NCBI GenBank assembly: GCA_002704825.1
Contig: PAIY01000188.1
Location: forward strand, 1-37,823
DNA from: Phycisphaeraceae bacterium
GTDB taxonomy: Bacteria > Planctomycetota > Phycisphaerae > Phycisphaerales > Phycisphaeraceae
Reading direction: 5' to 3'
DNA length: 37,823 nucleotides
The notes beneath the pieces were generated by a model. The model was given only the letters and a program-made list of their open reading frames with translations, was not told the DNA's origin and did no database searches. Both the position numbers and the translations under genes were made by a program. Below, piece after piece: positions 1-8,057 of the stretch; positions within the stretch are counted from its first letter, which is position 1, and every line of letters begins with the position of its first letter.

Positions 1-579
1 ACCACCCGGATGCGTCCGACTTCGAATGTGTTGATCATGGGATTGGGCTTGGTGGGCAATATGGCAAGCCGACTCTTTGACTGTTGTGGCTACAATGTCT
101 TTGCCGTAGATCCTGTTGCAGGACGCCGTGAGCAATTGGCTTCCAACAGCTTTTGCACGGTGTTGGACAAGACGCCGGATCGTGATGACATGGATTTAGT
201 AATCGACTGCACTGGTCATGAACAGGCTGTGGTTGATGCGAGCAAGACGCTTCGCAAGGGCGGGGAGCTTTCCCTGATCGGTGTCCCCTGGCGACGTAAA
301 GCCGACGTGCAGGCTTTCGAATTGACGCATGCGATTTTCCATCGCTACCTGCATGTGCGAAGTGGTTGGGAATGGGAGATTCCCAGACACCGCAGTGATT
401 TTGATCAGGCGAGTATCTGGGGTAATTTTACGGGTGCGTTACGCATGCTTGATCAGAAGCGCTTGAATGTCAATGGCATTTACGAAGTTGGTGACCCGCG
501 TGATTGTCAGAAAATTTATGATCGCTTAACCCAGCAGGGAGATGGTCCATTGACCACCGTTATGGATTGGTCCTGCTGA
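1..579 (+). CDS. Medium-chain (zinc-type) dehydrogenase, C-terminal part, 5' truncated
   Basis: The reading frame is open to the left edge, so the gene begins outside the window and only about the last 190 residues are seen. They start at the nucleotide-binding half: a beta strand followed by GLGLVG (a GxGxxG dinucleotide site) and an acidic residue at the end of the next strand (VDP), then a second strand reading DLVIDCTG and a strand LSLIGVPW, the usual order in medium-chain dehydrogenase/reductases (alcohol or polyol dehydrogenases). The catalytic zinc domain, if present, lies upstream and cannot be judged, so the substrate is unknown. The next gene, a ThuA-like protein, starts 35 bases after the stop on the same strand, so the two are probably co-transcribed. 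ThuA-type proteins often sit in sugar or polyol catabolic clusters, which would fit a sugar-alcohol or keto-sugar oxidoreductase, but that is inference. Confidence 0.8.
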   Translation, partial: TTRMRPTSNVLIMGLGLVGNMASRLFDCCGYNVFAVDPVAGRREQLASNSFCTVLDKTPDRDDMDLVIDCTGHEQAVVDASKTLRKGGELSLIGVPWRRKADVQAFELTHAIFHRYLHVRSGWEWEIPRHRSDFDQASIWGNFTGALRMLDQKRLNVNGIYEVGDPRDCQKIYDRLTQQGDGPLTTVMDWSC

Positions 580-614
580 AAATCAAATCTTTAAACACAC
601 ACGGAAAACATCAA

Positions 615-2177
615 ATGAATTCAGATAAAAAACACATTGTCCTGCTGGCGGGCAAAAAAAGTCATGGCCCTGATGACAACGGCATTCACGACTATCCGGC
701 TCAAGCACGCTTGCTCCACGACTGTCTGCAGCGTTCACCTTTGGCGGATATGATTCATATCACACGTCTTGAAAATGATGATTGGCAAGCAGATGTCATT
801 GACACCGCGGACTGCCTGGTTGTCATCAGTGATGGGCGAGATGGTGATCTGCCATATGAAGAGGCATCGCACTTACGCATTGATCAACGCAAGCAACAAC
901 TCAAGAAACGCATCGCACAAGGCATGGGACTCGTCCCGATTCACTTTGCGACCTTTGCCTCCAAGGCTGATATGCAGGACGCATTGGATTGGCAGGGGGC
1001 TATCTTCCATTGGGAACAGAACGGCAAGCGGGATTGGAAATCAAAAATCACATGGTCCACATCTGTGTTTGACCGGATGCAACAGCAACATCCGATTCTC
1101 AATGGCGTCGGCAGCCCCAAACTCCGTGAAGAGTTTTACCATCAATTGTCGTTTCATCCTGAGGCGGTTCCGCTGATTCAGATTCGTGCATTGCCAACGC
1201 AAAGTGATGATCCCAAGGAACAAGCTGTTGCCTGGTGCCTTGAACGTCATGACGGCGGTCGAAGCTTTGGCACAACCATGGGACACAGTCTGGATATTTT
1301 CCGGGTTGATGGGCTTCGAACCCTGGTGCTCAATGGTATCGCCTGGAGTGCCGGTTTGGAAATTCCCGAGGAGGGTTTGCAGATTGCCTTTGCAGAGCGT
1401 GAAGAAGTGACTCATCGCGTTGCAGATGGCCCGCAAATCAAGCCGATTCGTGTGACCATGCTTAGTGGCAACAATGCTCACCGTTGGCATAACTGGGCGG
1501 AGACCACCGGCGCACTCTTGCGTGTCTTTGGTGATGATGATCGTATCCAGACACGGGTGACAACTTGCCCGGACGATCTGGTTTCAGACTTGCAAGATTG
1601 TGATGTACTGGTGCTTAACTGGGTGAATTGGCATGATCCAGTAGGACTCAGCGATGCCGTCAAACAAGCCATCGAAGATTTCACCATACGCGGTGGCGGT
1701 GTATTCGTGCATCACTTTGCCAACGGTGCCTGTCACGCTTCATTGCCCCAAACCGATGGCAAGAGTGATTGGCCGTGGTATCGCACATTGGTTCAGCGTG
1801 TGTGGGAACATCGTGACATTGCACCTGGACGCAGCCATCATGACAAGTTCGGCCCATTTGAAGTACGCCCACAAGGACGCCATCCACTTGCAGCGGGGCT
1901 CAAACCCTTTGAGGTCACGGATGAGTTGTATTGGCGTCAGCATGGTGACATGCCGATCGAAGAACCGTTACTGGTGGCCACTTCAAACATCACCGGTTCG
2001 CAAGAGCCATTGGCTTGGGCGTATCAAGTCAATGAATCACGCGTGGTCCAATCCCTGCTTGGGCACAGTGCTGCGACCTATGCGCCATCTGCATCCCAGG
2101 CATTTGTCCGTCGCGTGATTGCATGGTGCGCCAAACGCCCGATCCACGGTTCATTGGCGGATGGGACAACGGAGTAA
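615..2177 (+). CDS. Tandem ThuA-like (trehalose-utilisation type) protein
   Basis: About 520 residues made of two successive ThuA-like, class I glutamine-amidotransferase-like folds. Repeat 1 (about residues 5-260) begins with a strand HIVLLAG and ends with TMGHSLDIF...VLNGIAWSAG. Repeat 2 (about 285-515) begins IRVTMLSG, contains the strand DVLVLNW and GGGVFVHHF, and ends SLLGHSAATY...RRVIAWCAKR. The closing GHS...aWsag signature appears once in each half, which is why I read it as an internal duplication. ThuA proteins are linked to trehalose and other sugar metabolism, but the reaction is not settled for the family. The frame is open further upstream with a TTG at 567, but the ATG at 615 is preferred because it precedes the first strand directly and clears the upstream stop. 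There is no signal peptide, so it is probably cytoplasmic. Confidence 0.8.
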   Translation: MNSDKKHIVLLAGKKSHGPDDNGIHDYPAQARLLHDCLQRSPLADMIHITRLENDDWQADVIDTADCLVVISDGRDGDLPYEEASHLRIDQRKQQLKKRIAQGMGLVPIHFATFASKADMQDALDWQGAIFHWEQNGKRDWKSKITWSTSVFDRMQQQHPILNGVGSPKLREEFYHQLSFHPEAVPLIQIRALPTQSDDPKEQAVAWCLERHDGGRSFGTTMGHSLDIFRVDGLRTLVLNGIAWSAGLEIPEEGLQIAFAEREEVTHRVADGPQIKPIRVTMLSGNNAHRWHNWAETTGALLRVFGDDDRIQTRVTTCPDDLVSDLQDCDVLVLNWVNWHDPVGLSDAVKQAIEDFTIRGGGVFVHHFANGACHASLPQTDGKSDWPWYRTLVQRVWEHRDIAPGRSHHDKFGPFEVRPQGRHPLAAGLKPFEVTDELYWRQHGDMPIEEPLLVATSNITGSQEPLAWAYQVNESRVVQSLLGHSAATYAPSASQAFVRRVIAWCAKRPIHGSLADGTTE

Positions 2178-2295
2178 GACATCGTGGCAGTCACACTGCG
2201 AATTTTCAGTCGGAGTCGTAGGCTATATCCGAAAACAATATCGTGAAACCAAATCTACTTCGAATGGATTGACAAAAAACGCAAGCATGATGGGT

Positions 2296-3072
2296 TTACC
2301 GGTCTTTTTCGACCTTGTGTAATTCCTTGCTACGGTCTTTAGCCAGGTTCATCTCACGGAAGAAATCCGTATCGGGCAAGGTGAGTTGCCATTGACGTGA
2401 GCTGTCGATCTGCACATTGATGTCATCGGTGGTGAAGTCCAGGACATGACCACCACCAATGTGATCATCACGGAGAAAATGCAGGTGATATCCGGGGACG
2501 TTAAGTCCCTTGGAGAAGGTCGGACATTTGAAACCGACCAGCGTGCCGGTGACATTTTCAAACGTCCATGTCGGTTGGATTTTGACAACTTCGACCAATG
2601 GTGGGTAGGGCGGTGTTTGTTTGGGGACACTGCGTGTTTTAACGGACTTGAATGTGCCACGGATGATGAAGGTATGGAAGTAATTTTCCGTTGGCAGGTG
2701 TTGATCGAGTTGCTCAGTGAGTTGGGCGAATGTCAGATCCTCTGAGATGGTTAACGTTTGATCCGCTTTGAAAAACTTGACGGTAGCAAAGGGGATTTGC
2801 GTGGTGTTGTCGCGTTGGTGGATCGTGCCATCGGACTTGATCTGGTAGACGATGCCATCAAGCATGAGCATTTCACCATCCAGATGCTCGAAGGTTCCGA
2901 TGCCGGTGTCGCCTTGTGTTTTGAGTTGTGCAACGGAGATGAGCGGGCCGTACTCGCCTTGGAGCAAGGCGTCGATGCTGGAGGTCTGGTGAACGAGATC
3001 AGAATGAGCACAGCCGGTCAGTAGTGACAGACTAATCGTGCACAACGTCAGAACAAGTCGTTTGGATGTCAT
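2296..3072 (-). CDS. budA: Acetolactate decarboxylase with lipoprotein signal peptide
   Basis: Converts 2-acetolactate to acetoin plus CO2 in the acetoin/butanediol branch. Family signatures: a strand DALLQGEYGP near the start, the GIGTFEHLDGEM segment, HTFIIRGTF (the conserved Arg near 138) and GYHLHFLRDDHIGGGHVLDF, whose three histidines (about 196, 198 and 209) correspond to the zinc ligands of the family. All appear intact. The N-terminus is a hydrophobic stretch ending in LLTGC, a lipobox with Cys near 21, so the mature protein should be a lipid-anchored exported enzyme, unusual because the well-known enzymes are cytosolic. The ATG at 3072 is chosen over an in-frame TTG at 3078; no clear Shine-Dalgarno sequence is visible. 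It lies 12 bases after nuoC on the same strand and probably shares its transcript. The assignment is secure; the cell location is predicted. Confidence 0.9.
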   Translation of the reverse strand: MTSKRLVLTLCTISLSLLTGCAHSDLVHQTSSIDALLQGEYGPLISVAQLKTQGDTGIGTFEHLDGEMLMLDGIVYQIKSDGTIHQRDNTTQIPFATVKFFKADQTLTISEDLTFAQLTEQLDQHLPTENYFHTFIIRGTFKSVKTRSVPKQTPPYPPLVEVVKIQPTWTFENVTGTLVGFKCPTFSKGLNVPGYHLHFLRDDHIGGGHVLDFTTDDINVQIDSSRQWQLTLPDTDFFREMNLAKDRSKELHKVEKDR

Positions 3073-3084
3073 AAGCAAATCAGT

Positions 3085-3603
3085 TTAGTTCGGATAGTCA
3101 GCACGTTGTTTCCAGTCGGTTTCGTACGTGCCGGGGATGCCGTGGTAGTGTTTGGGGAAGACGTAGTCTTTGCGGAGGGGAAAGCCTTCCCAGTCTTCGG
3201 GCAGGAGGATGCGACGAAGGTCGGGGTGCCCTTCAAAGACGATGCCCATCATGTCGTAGGCTTCGCGTTCGTGCCAATCTGCTGCAGGCCACAGATCACA
3301 GACGGACGGGACGGTGGGGGTGCCATCACGACCAACGATGACCTTGACGCAGAACCAGTGGTTATGCTTGGTGGAGCGGAGTTCGTAGACGGCAGCCAGT
3401 TCGTTGTCCGCCACGTAGTCCACTGCCGAGATGCAGGCCAGCCAGTCGAAAGCCAACTCCGGATCGTTGTAGAGAAACTGGGCAATGCTGCGCCAGTTTT
3501 CCGGGGCAACATGCACGCGGGGATGCTGGTCCTCGGGAAAGCGCTCGGCAATGGCGTCGCCAAATTTCTCAGTGAGTTTGTTGATAATGTCCGGTGCTTG
3601 CAT
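3085..3603 (-). CDS. nuoC: NADH-quinone oxidoreductase subunit C (30 kDa subunit)
   Basis: Subunit of the peripheral arm of respiratory complex I, which passes electrons from NADH to quinone at the inner membrane. Near residue 127 of this reading is HEREAYDMMGIVFEGHPDLR, followed by RILLPEDWEGFPLRKDY, the classic signature of the 30-kDa subunit. At about 172 residues it is a normal stand-alone length and is not fused to nuoD. The frame is open back to an ATG at 3645, but the best promoter match (-10 at 3648-3653) would start RNA near 3641, and the family begins near the second ATG at 3603, so 3603 is preferred. No other nuo gene is within the window on either side; its partner downstream is the acetolactate decarboxylase. 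The complex I genes must therefore be split in this genome or lost around this copy. Confidence 0.93.
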   Translation of the reverse strand: MQAPDIINKLTEKFGDAIAERFPEDQHPRVHVAPENWRSIAQFLYNDPELAFDWLACISAVDYVADNELAAVYELRSTKHNHWFCVKVIVGRDGTPTVPSVCDLWPAADWHEREAYDMMGIVFEGHPDLRRILLPEDWEGFPLRKDYVFPKHYHGIPGTYETDWKQRADYPN

Positions 3604-3647
3604 GTGTTGAGCGTCCAATAGTTGGGCTGGTCTCTGGTAAAACATAC

Positions 3648-3676
3648 ATCATAATTGCCCGCGGACTGCTTGAAAA
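3648..3676 (-). promoter_or_regulatory. Probable sigma-70-like promoter for nuoC
   Basis: Reading the minus strand, TTTTCA (3676-3671) and TATGAT (3653-3648) are separated by 17 bases. The -10 matches the consensus at five of six positions and the -35 at four. Transcription would begin near 3641, downstream of the 3645 ATG and upstream of the 3603 ATG, supporting the latter as the nuoC start. Confidence 0.4.
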
Positions 3677-3783
3677 GTCAACTGTACTCAGAATGGGGAT
3701 ATCCAGCCAATCGGATTGCTCTGATGGGGCTAGGGTTTGCTCTAAACAGCTAATTCACACCTTTGATTTGACAGGAAGCCTGA

Positions 3784-3803
3784 TTCGGACAACCATATCC
3801 GAA
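3784..3803. promoter_or_regulatory. Inverted repeat upstream of the acyl-CoA operon (candidate operator)
   Basis: TTCGGA (3784-3789) and TCCGAA (3798-3803) form a perfect six-base inverted repeat with an eight-base spacer, about 80 bases before the acyl-CoA synthetase start. A TTGACA hexamer sits just before it at 3768-3773, and the AT-rich TTTTTATAAG follows at 3813-3822. The spacing does not give one textbook promoter, so this is a candidate regulatory site only. The 3646-3880 gap contains no gene I would support. Confidence 0.3.
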
Positions 3804-3880
3804 CTAGACATCTTTTTATAAGTGTAATCCTCAGTGTGCAGGCCACTGGCTTTACCTGTCATGCAAAGGAAATGGAGTAT

Positions 3881-6070
3881 ATGACAGCCACTCTCAACCA
3901 ATCGGAAAGTCCAGCGGACTCGGCAGAAGGTTCAGTTCACTTTCGCAACCTCGAACCTCTTTTTGCCCCCCGCGGAATCGCAGTTGTCGGCGCATCTCGA
4001 CGTGAAGGATCCGTCGGCTACGCCATCATGGAAAACCTGATCGACGGCGGATACCAAGGCGTAATCTACCCGGTCAACCCCAAAGCTCGCTCCCTGTTTG
4101 GGATTCGCTGCGTACAATCTCTGGACTCAATCGACGACGATCAGCTTGACCTGATCGTCGTTGTCATTCCAGCCCCGTACGTTTTGCCAACCATCAAACA
4201 GGGGGTTGCCAAGGGTGTGAAAAACTTCGTGGTCATCTCCGCAGGCTTCAAGGAAGTCGGCGGCGAAGGCGTTGAACGCGAAAAAGCACTCAAGGCATAC
4301 GCAGACGAAAACGGCCTGAACATCCTCGGCCCCAACTGTCTGGGTATCATCAACACGCATCCGGAAGTCGGCATGAACGCCAGCTTCGGACCGCTGACGC
4401 CTAACCGTGGGAACATCGGCCTGATCAGTCAGTCCGGCGCGTTGTGTTCTGCACTACTAGACTATGCAGGCACCCGTGGCATTGGTTTCTCCCGCTTCGT
4501 GAGTTTCGGCAATAAGGCTGACATCTCCGAAGTGGACCTGATGCTCAGCTTGTGGAAAGACGAAGAAACACTGGCCATCCTGATGTACGTCGAAGCCATC
4601 AGTGACGGCCGCAAGTTCGTCGAAGCTGCACAGTTGATCACCCGTGGCCCCAACCCCAAGCCGATCCTGATGATCAAGACCGGTCGTACCAGTCAGGGGG
4701 CCGCCGCTGCTGCATCGCATACCGGTTCAATGGCCGGCTCCGACGAAGTCTACGATGCATTGCTTGAACAGGCTGGTGTGATTCGTGTCGATAGTGTGGA
4801 AACGCTCTTTGACGTGGCTGCCTGTTTCAGTGATCCAGTTCTCCCGGCTGGTCGTCGCACCGCCATCGTCACCAACGCAGGTGGCCCGGGCATCATGGCG
4901 ACGGACGCCTGTATTTCCAGCGGTCTGGAACTGTGTAAATTCGAAGACTACACCATCAAGTCGCTTAAGTTCCAACTGCCTGCTGCCGGTTCATTCAAGA
5001 ACCCGGTGGACGTAATTGGTGACGCTCGTCACGATCGTTACCGTGCAGCATTGGACGCTGTGGCTGCTGACGACAATGTCGATCAGATCATGGTCATTGT
5101 GACCCCGCAGACGATGACGAACACGACGCAGATCGCCAAGGAAATTGGTGAGACGCGCAAGTTCTGCAAGAAGCCGGTGGTCGCCTGTTTGATGGGTGCT
5201 GGCGAAGTGCAGGAAGGTGCCAACGAGTTACGCAGCAAGTACAACGTGCCGACCTACACCTTCCCGGAGAGTGCTGCCGGTGCGATGATGGCCAAGTGCC
5301 GTTTCGCCGAATGGACCAAGACGTCCGCCAGCAGTCGCGAAGTGAAAGTCAACAAGGAAGCTGCTGCCAAGATTCTTAAAGGTCTGACGGACAAGGGCAT
5401 CACCAGCCTGGTCGAAGCTCACGCCATGCAGGTGCTCGATGCGTACGGTTTCCCGACTGTGCCGTTTAAGCTTGCTGCCAATGCCGACGAAGCCGTCGAA
5501 GCGGCAGGTAAGATGGACGGCCCGGTGGTTCTCAAAATTGCCGGCCCCAAGATTCTGCACAAGTCCGATGTGGGCGGTGTGGCTTTGAATCTCAACAGTG
5601 ATGATGAAGTCCGCAATGCCTACAACACCATGATCAAGACCGTCAAGCAGCGCATGGGCGATGACGTTGAAATCTGGGGTGTGCTGGTTCAGAAGATGCT
5701 CGGTAAAGGCCGTGAAATGATTCTCGGTTTATCGCGTGATCCGTCCCTGGGCCCGCTGATCATGTGCGGTATGGGCGGTATCTACACCGAAGTCTTCAAG
5801 GACGTGGCATTCAATGTTGCCCCGTTGGACGAAGCCGACGCCACTCGCATGATCGGCAAGACCCGCAGTGCCAAGCTGCTTGATCCGGTACGTGGCCAGA
5901 AGGCTGCGGACAAGCAGGCGTTACTCGAATCGCTGCTCAAGCTTTCGCAATTTGTCATTGATTTCCCACAGGTGGCTGAACTGGACATCAACCCGCTTGT
6001 GGTGTTTGAAAAGGGCCAAGGCTGCATGGCTGCCGATGCTCGCATTATTCTGTCCGGAGGTGACGAATGA
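3881..6070 (+). CDS. ADP-forming acyl-CoA (acetyl-CoA type) synthetase, fused alpha-beta form
   Basis: About 729 residues. Interconverts acyl-CoA + ADP + phosphate with acid + CoA + ATP through a phosphohistidine, as in the archaeal ACD enzymes. Order: CoA-binding Rossmann domain (about 28-140, with VVGASRREGSVG), ligase domains with LGPNCLGIIN, then the phosphohistidine motif ASHTGSMAGSDE (His280), a second ligase subdomain, and a C-terminal ATP-grasp domain (about 495-729). The ATP-grasp part holds KILHKSDVGGV, the second conserved His, and GMGGIYTEVFKD. All expected motifs look intact. The start is the ATG at 3881, preceded by AAAGGAAATGGAG; an upstream in-frame GTG at 3836 has no better support. 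Its stop overlaps the next gene's start (ATGA), so the two are translationally coupled. Acid specificity (acetate, propionate or branched) cannot be told from sequence. Relatives include protein acetyltransferase Pat, where GNAT is fused to this type of synthetase; here the GNAT part is on the next gene. Confidence 0.92.
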   Translation: MTATLNQSESPADSAEGSVHFRNLEPLFAPRGIAVVGASRREGSVGYAIMENLIDGGYQGVIYPVNPKARSLFGIRCVQSLDSIDDDQLDLIVVVIPAPYVLPTIKQGVAKGVKNFVVISAGFKEVGGEGVEREKALKAYADENGLNILGPNCLGIINTHPEVGMNASFGPLTPNRGNIGLISQSGALCSALLDYAGTRGIGFSRFVSFGNKADISEVDLMLSLWKDEETLAILMYVEAISDGRKFVEAAQLITRGPNPKPILMIKTGRTSQGAAAAASHTGSMAGSDEVYDALLEQAGVIRVDSVETLFDVAACFSDPVLPAGRRTAIVTNAGGPGIMATDACISSGLELCKFEDYTIKSLKFQLPAAGSFKNPVDVIGDARHDRYRAALDAVAADDNVDQIMVIVTPQTMTNTTQIAKEIGETRKFCKKPVVACLMGAGEVQEGANELRSKYNVPTYTFPESAAGAMMAKCRFAEWTKTSASSREVKVNKEAAAKILKGLTDKGITSLVEAHAMQVLDAYGFPTVPFKLAANADEAVEAAGKMDGPVVLKIAGPKILHKSDVGGVALNLNSDDEVRNAYNTMIKTVKQRMGDDVEIWGVLVQKMLGKGREMILGLSRDPSLGPLIMCGMGGIYTEVFKDVAFNVAPLDEADATRMIGKTRSAKLLDPVRGQKAADKQALLESLLKLSQFVIDFPQVAELDINPLVVFEKGQGCMAADARIILSGGDE

Positions 6071-7935
6071 GTTCCTGGCAAGAAAAGTATGCTTCGAAAA
6101 TTGTCGATTCGGCAACGGCTGTGAAAAAAATCCAGCCCGGTAGCCGTGTTGTCATTGGCTCGGCCGCAGGTGAACCCCGCGAGTTGGCCCGCGCGTTGGC
6201 GGCTCAGGCAGGCATGCTTGATGACATCGAATTGATCACCATGTACAACCTTGGTGACACCCCTTACGCCAAAGCCAACATGGCGGGCACCTTCCGTTGC
6301 AACACATTGCTCATCGGTAACGATTCCATGGAAATGGCGGTCAACCAGGCACGTGCGGACTACACCCCAGTGTCACTGTCCTCCGTTCCCAGACTATTTA
6401 CCGCGGGTCGCTGGCCGGTGGATGTGGCGGTGATCATGGTCACCGAACCGGATGAACATGGCTATGTTTCGCTGGGCGTAAGTGTCGATGTGACGCTTGC
6501 TGCGGTCGATGCGGCCAAGATCGTCATTGCACAGGTCAACAAGAACATGCCCCGCACCGGTGGCAGTTCATTGATCAAGGTCGACAAGATTGATGCGCTT
6601 GTCATTCACGACGAAGAGTTGCCGGAAATCGGTGACTGGGATGGTGATCCAAACGTGGCTCAAACTATTGCTGCCTACGTCAATCCCATGGTCAGTGACG
6701 GTTCAACCGTGCAGTTTGGTACCGGCGGCTTGTCTGATGCCATTGCCGCAACCTTGACCGATAAGAAAGACCTCGGCGTGCACTCGGGTTTTATTTCCGA
6801 TGGTGTGATGAAACTCATCAAAGCAGGCGTGGTCAATGGCAAGAACAAGACGCTGGACAAGGGGCAGGTCGTTGCCAGCTTCTGTGTCGGTTCCAAGGAA
6901 CTTTACAAGTTCATCAACAACAATCCTGAAATCGTCCTCAAGGGCTCGGACTACACTTCCGATCTCCGCGTGGTCGCAAAGCAGGACAACATGGTCTGCA
7001 TCAATCAGGCCACCCAGATCGATCTCACTGGCCAGGTGGTCAGTGATTCGATCGGCACGAAGTTCACCAGTGGTATCGCCGGACAGGCCGACTTTATTCG
7101 CGGTGCCAACTACTCCACCAGTGGTAAGTCGTTTATCGTCATGCCCTCGACGATGAAAAACGAAGACGGCCAAGTCGTCTCGACCATTGTCAGCGAACTG
7201 GAGCCGGGGACCGGTGTCCGCACCCCGCGCAGCGATGTCAACTATGTCATCACCGAGTACGGCGTGGCATACCTGCATGGTCTATCCATGCGTCAGCGTG
7301 CCATGGCATTGATCAACATTGCTCATCCCAATTTCCGTAGCGAGTTGCTCCATGCTGCCAAGCATCGTCACCTGGTTTACCCCAACCAGATTCTTCCAGC
7401 CGTCACACCGCCGCCACCTGCATCACTGACGACCAAGCATGAATTGCCCGACCGTCGCCGCGTAATGGTTCGCCCGATTCGTCCTGACGATGAGCCGTTC
7501 ATCCGTGATATGTTCTACTCCTTCAGTGAGCAGACGGTTTACCTGCGATTCCATCATGCCCTCAAGGCGTTGCCCCACGATAAGCTTCAGGGATTCTGCA
7601 ACGTGGACTTCCAGAACGAAGTGGCATTGGTTGGCGTGGCGGGACCGATTGAGGCACTGCAGATCGTGGCCATCGGGCGTTACTTCATTCAGAAGGATGG
7701 CACGGAAGCCGACCTGGCGTTTATCGTTCGTGACGACTTTCAGCGTCAAGGTCTTGGCAGCTACCTCTTTGAACAACTTGTTGACGTGGCAAAGAGTCGC
7801 GGTATCAAGAAATTCACTGCTGATGTGCTCTCAGAAAATGCGGGCATGCTCAAAATCTTCAAGCGTTCAAATCTCAATGTCGAAACTGAAAATGAAGAAG
7901 GCGTCGTCCATGTGACCATGACGGTGCCTGAATAA
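6067..7935 (+). CDS. Acetyl-CoA hydrolase/CoA-transferase family protein fused to a GNAT acetyltransferase
   Basis: A 622-residue two-part protein. Residues 1 to about 440 are the acetyl-CoA hydrolase / 4-hydroxybutyrate CoA-transferase fold, with a GSAAGEPRELARALA start, VQFGTGGLSDAIAATL and the C-terminal VITEYGVAYLHGLSMRQRA motif. From about 463 to the end is a GNAT domain: VMVRPIRPDDEPFIRDMF, then FIVRDDFQRQGLGSYLFEQL, where Q559-G564 is the acetyl-CoA pyrophosphate loop. A proline-rich linker (PAVTPPPPASL) joins them. The segment that in characterised CoA-transferases carries the nucleophilic glutamate (usually HTEM/HSEM) reads HSGFISDG, with Gly at 241, so the transferase mechanism may differ. 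The gene overlaps the synthetase by four bases and is followed by a strong terminator, so it is the last gene of a two-gene operon. Similar hydrolase-GNAT fusions are known in other bacteria; their substrates are unclear to me. Confidence 0.9.
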   Translation: MSSWQEKYASKIVDSATAVKKIQPGSRVVIGSAAGEPRELARALAAQAGMLDDIELITMYNLGDTPYAKANMAGTFRCNTLLIGNDSMEMAVNQARADYTPVSLSSVPRLFTAGRWPVDVAVIMVTEPDEHGYVSLGVSVDVTLAAVDAAKIVIAQVNKNMPRTGGSSLIKVDKIDALVIHDEELPEIGDWDGDPNVAQTIAAYVNPMVSDGSTVQFGTGGLSDAIAATLTDKKDLGVHSGFISDGVMKLIKAGVVNGKNKTLDKGQVVASFCVGSKELYKFINNNPEIVLKGSDYTSDLRVVAKQDNMVCINQATQIDLTGQVVSDSIGTKFTSGIAGQADFIRGANYSTSGKSFIVMPSTMKNEDGQVVSTIVSELEPGTGVRTPRSDVNYVITEYGVAYLHGLSMRQRAMALINIAHPNFRSELLHAAKHRHLVYPNQILPAVTPPPPASLTTKHELPDRRRVMVRPIRPDDEPFIRDMFYSFSEQTVYLRFHHALKALPHDKLQGFCNVDFQNEVALVGVAGPIEALQIVAIGRYFIQKDGTEADLAFIVRDDFQRQGLGSYLFEQLVDVAKSRGIKKFTADVLSENAGMLKIFKRSNLNVETENEEGVVHVTMTVPE

Positions 7936-7985
7936 TTCGACGGTATGTTCACCAGATTGAATCTGTTTGATTAACCTATCCATAC

Positions 7986-8021
7986 AACGTCAGCTCATCA
8001 CTTGATGGGCTGACGTTTTTT
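7986..8021 (+). terminator. Rho-independent terminator of the acyl-CoA operon
   Basis: AACGTCAGCTCATCA (7986-8000) pairs with TGATGGGCTGACGTT (8003-8017) with one G-U pair and a very short loop, followed by six T (8016-8021). It lies 50 bases after the stop of the GNAT fusion gene and closes the operon. It may also limit read-through from the minus-strand genes that converge on it. Confidence 0.9.
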
Positions 8022-8057
8022 GTTGGTTATTGGCGATGGGGCTTAATCGGAGATGAT

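Noticed and set aside
6703..7278. A 191-codon minus-strand frame opposite the CoA-transferase
   Set aside because: Shadow of a conserved gene on the other strand; composition follows that gene's codon pattern.
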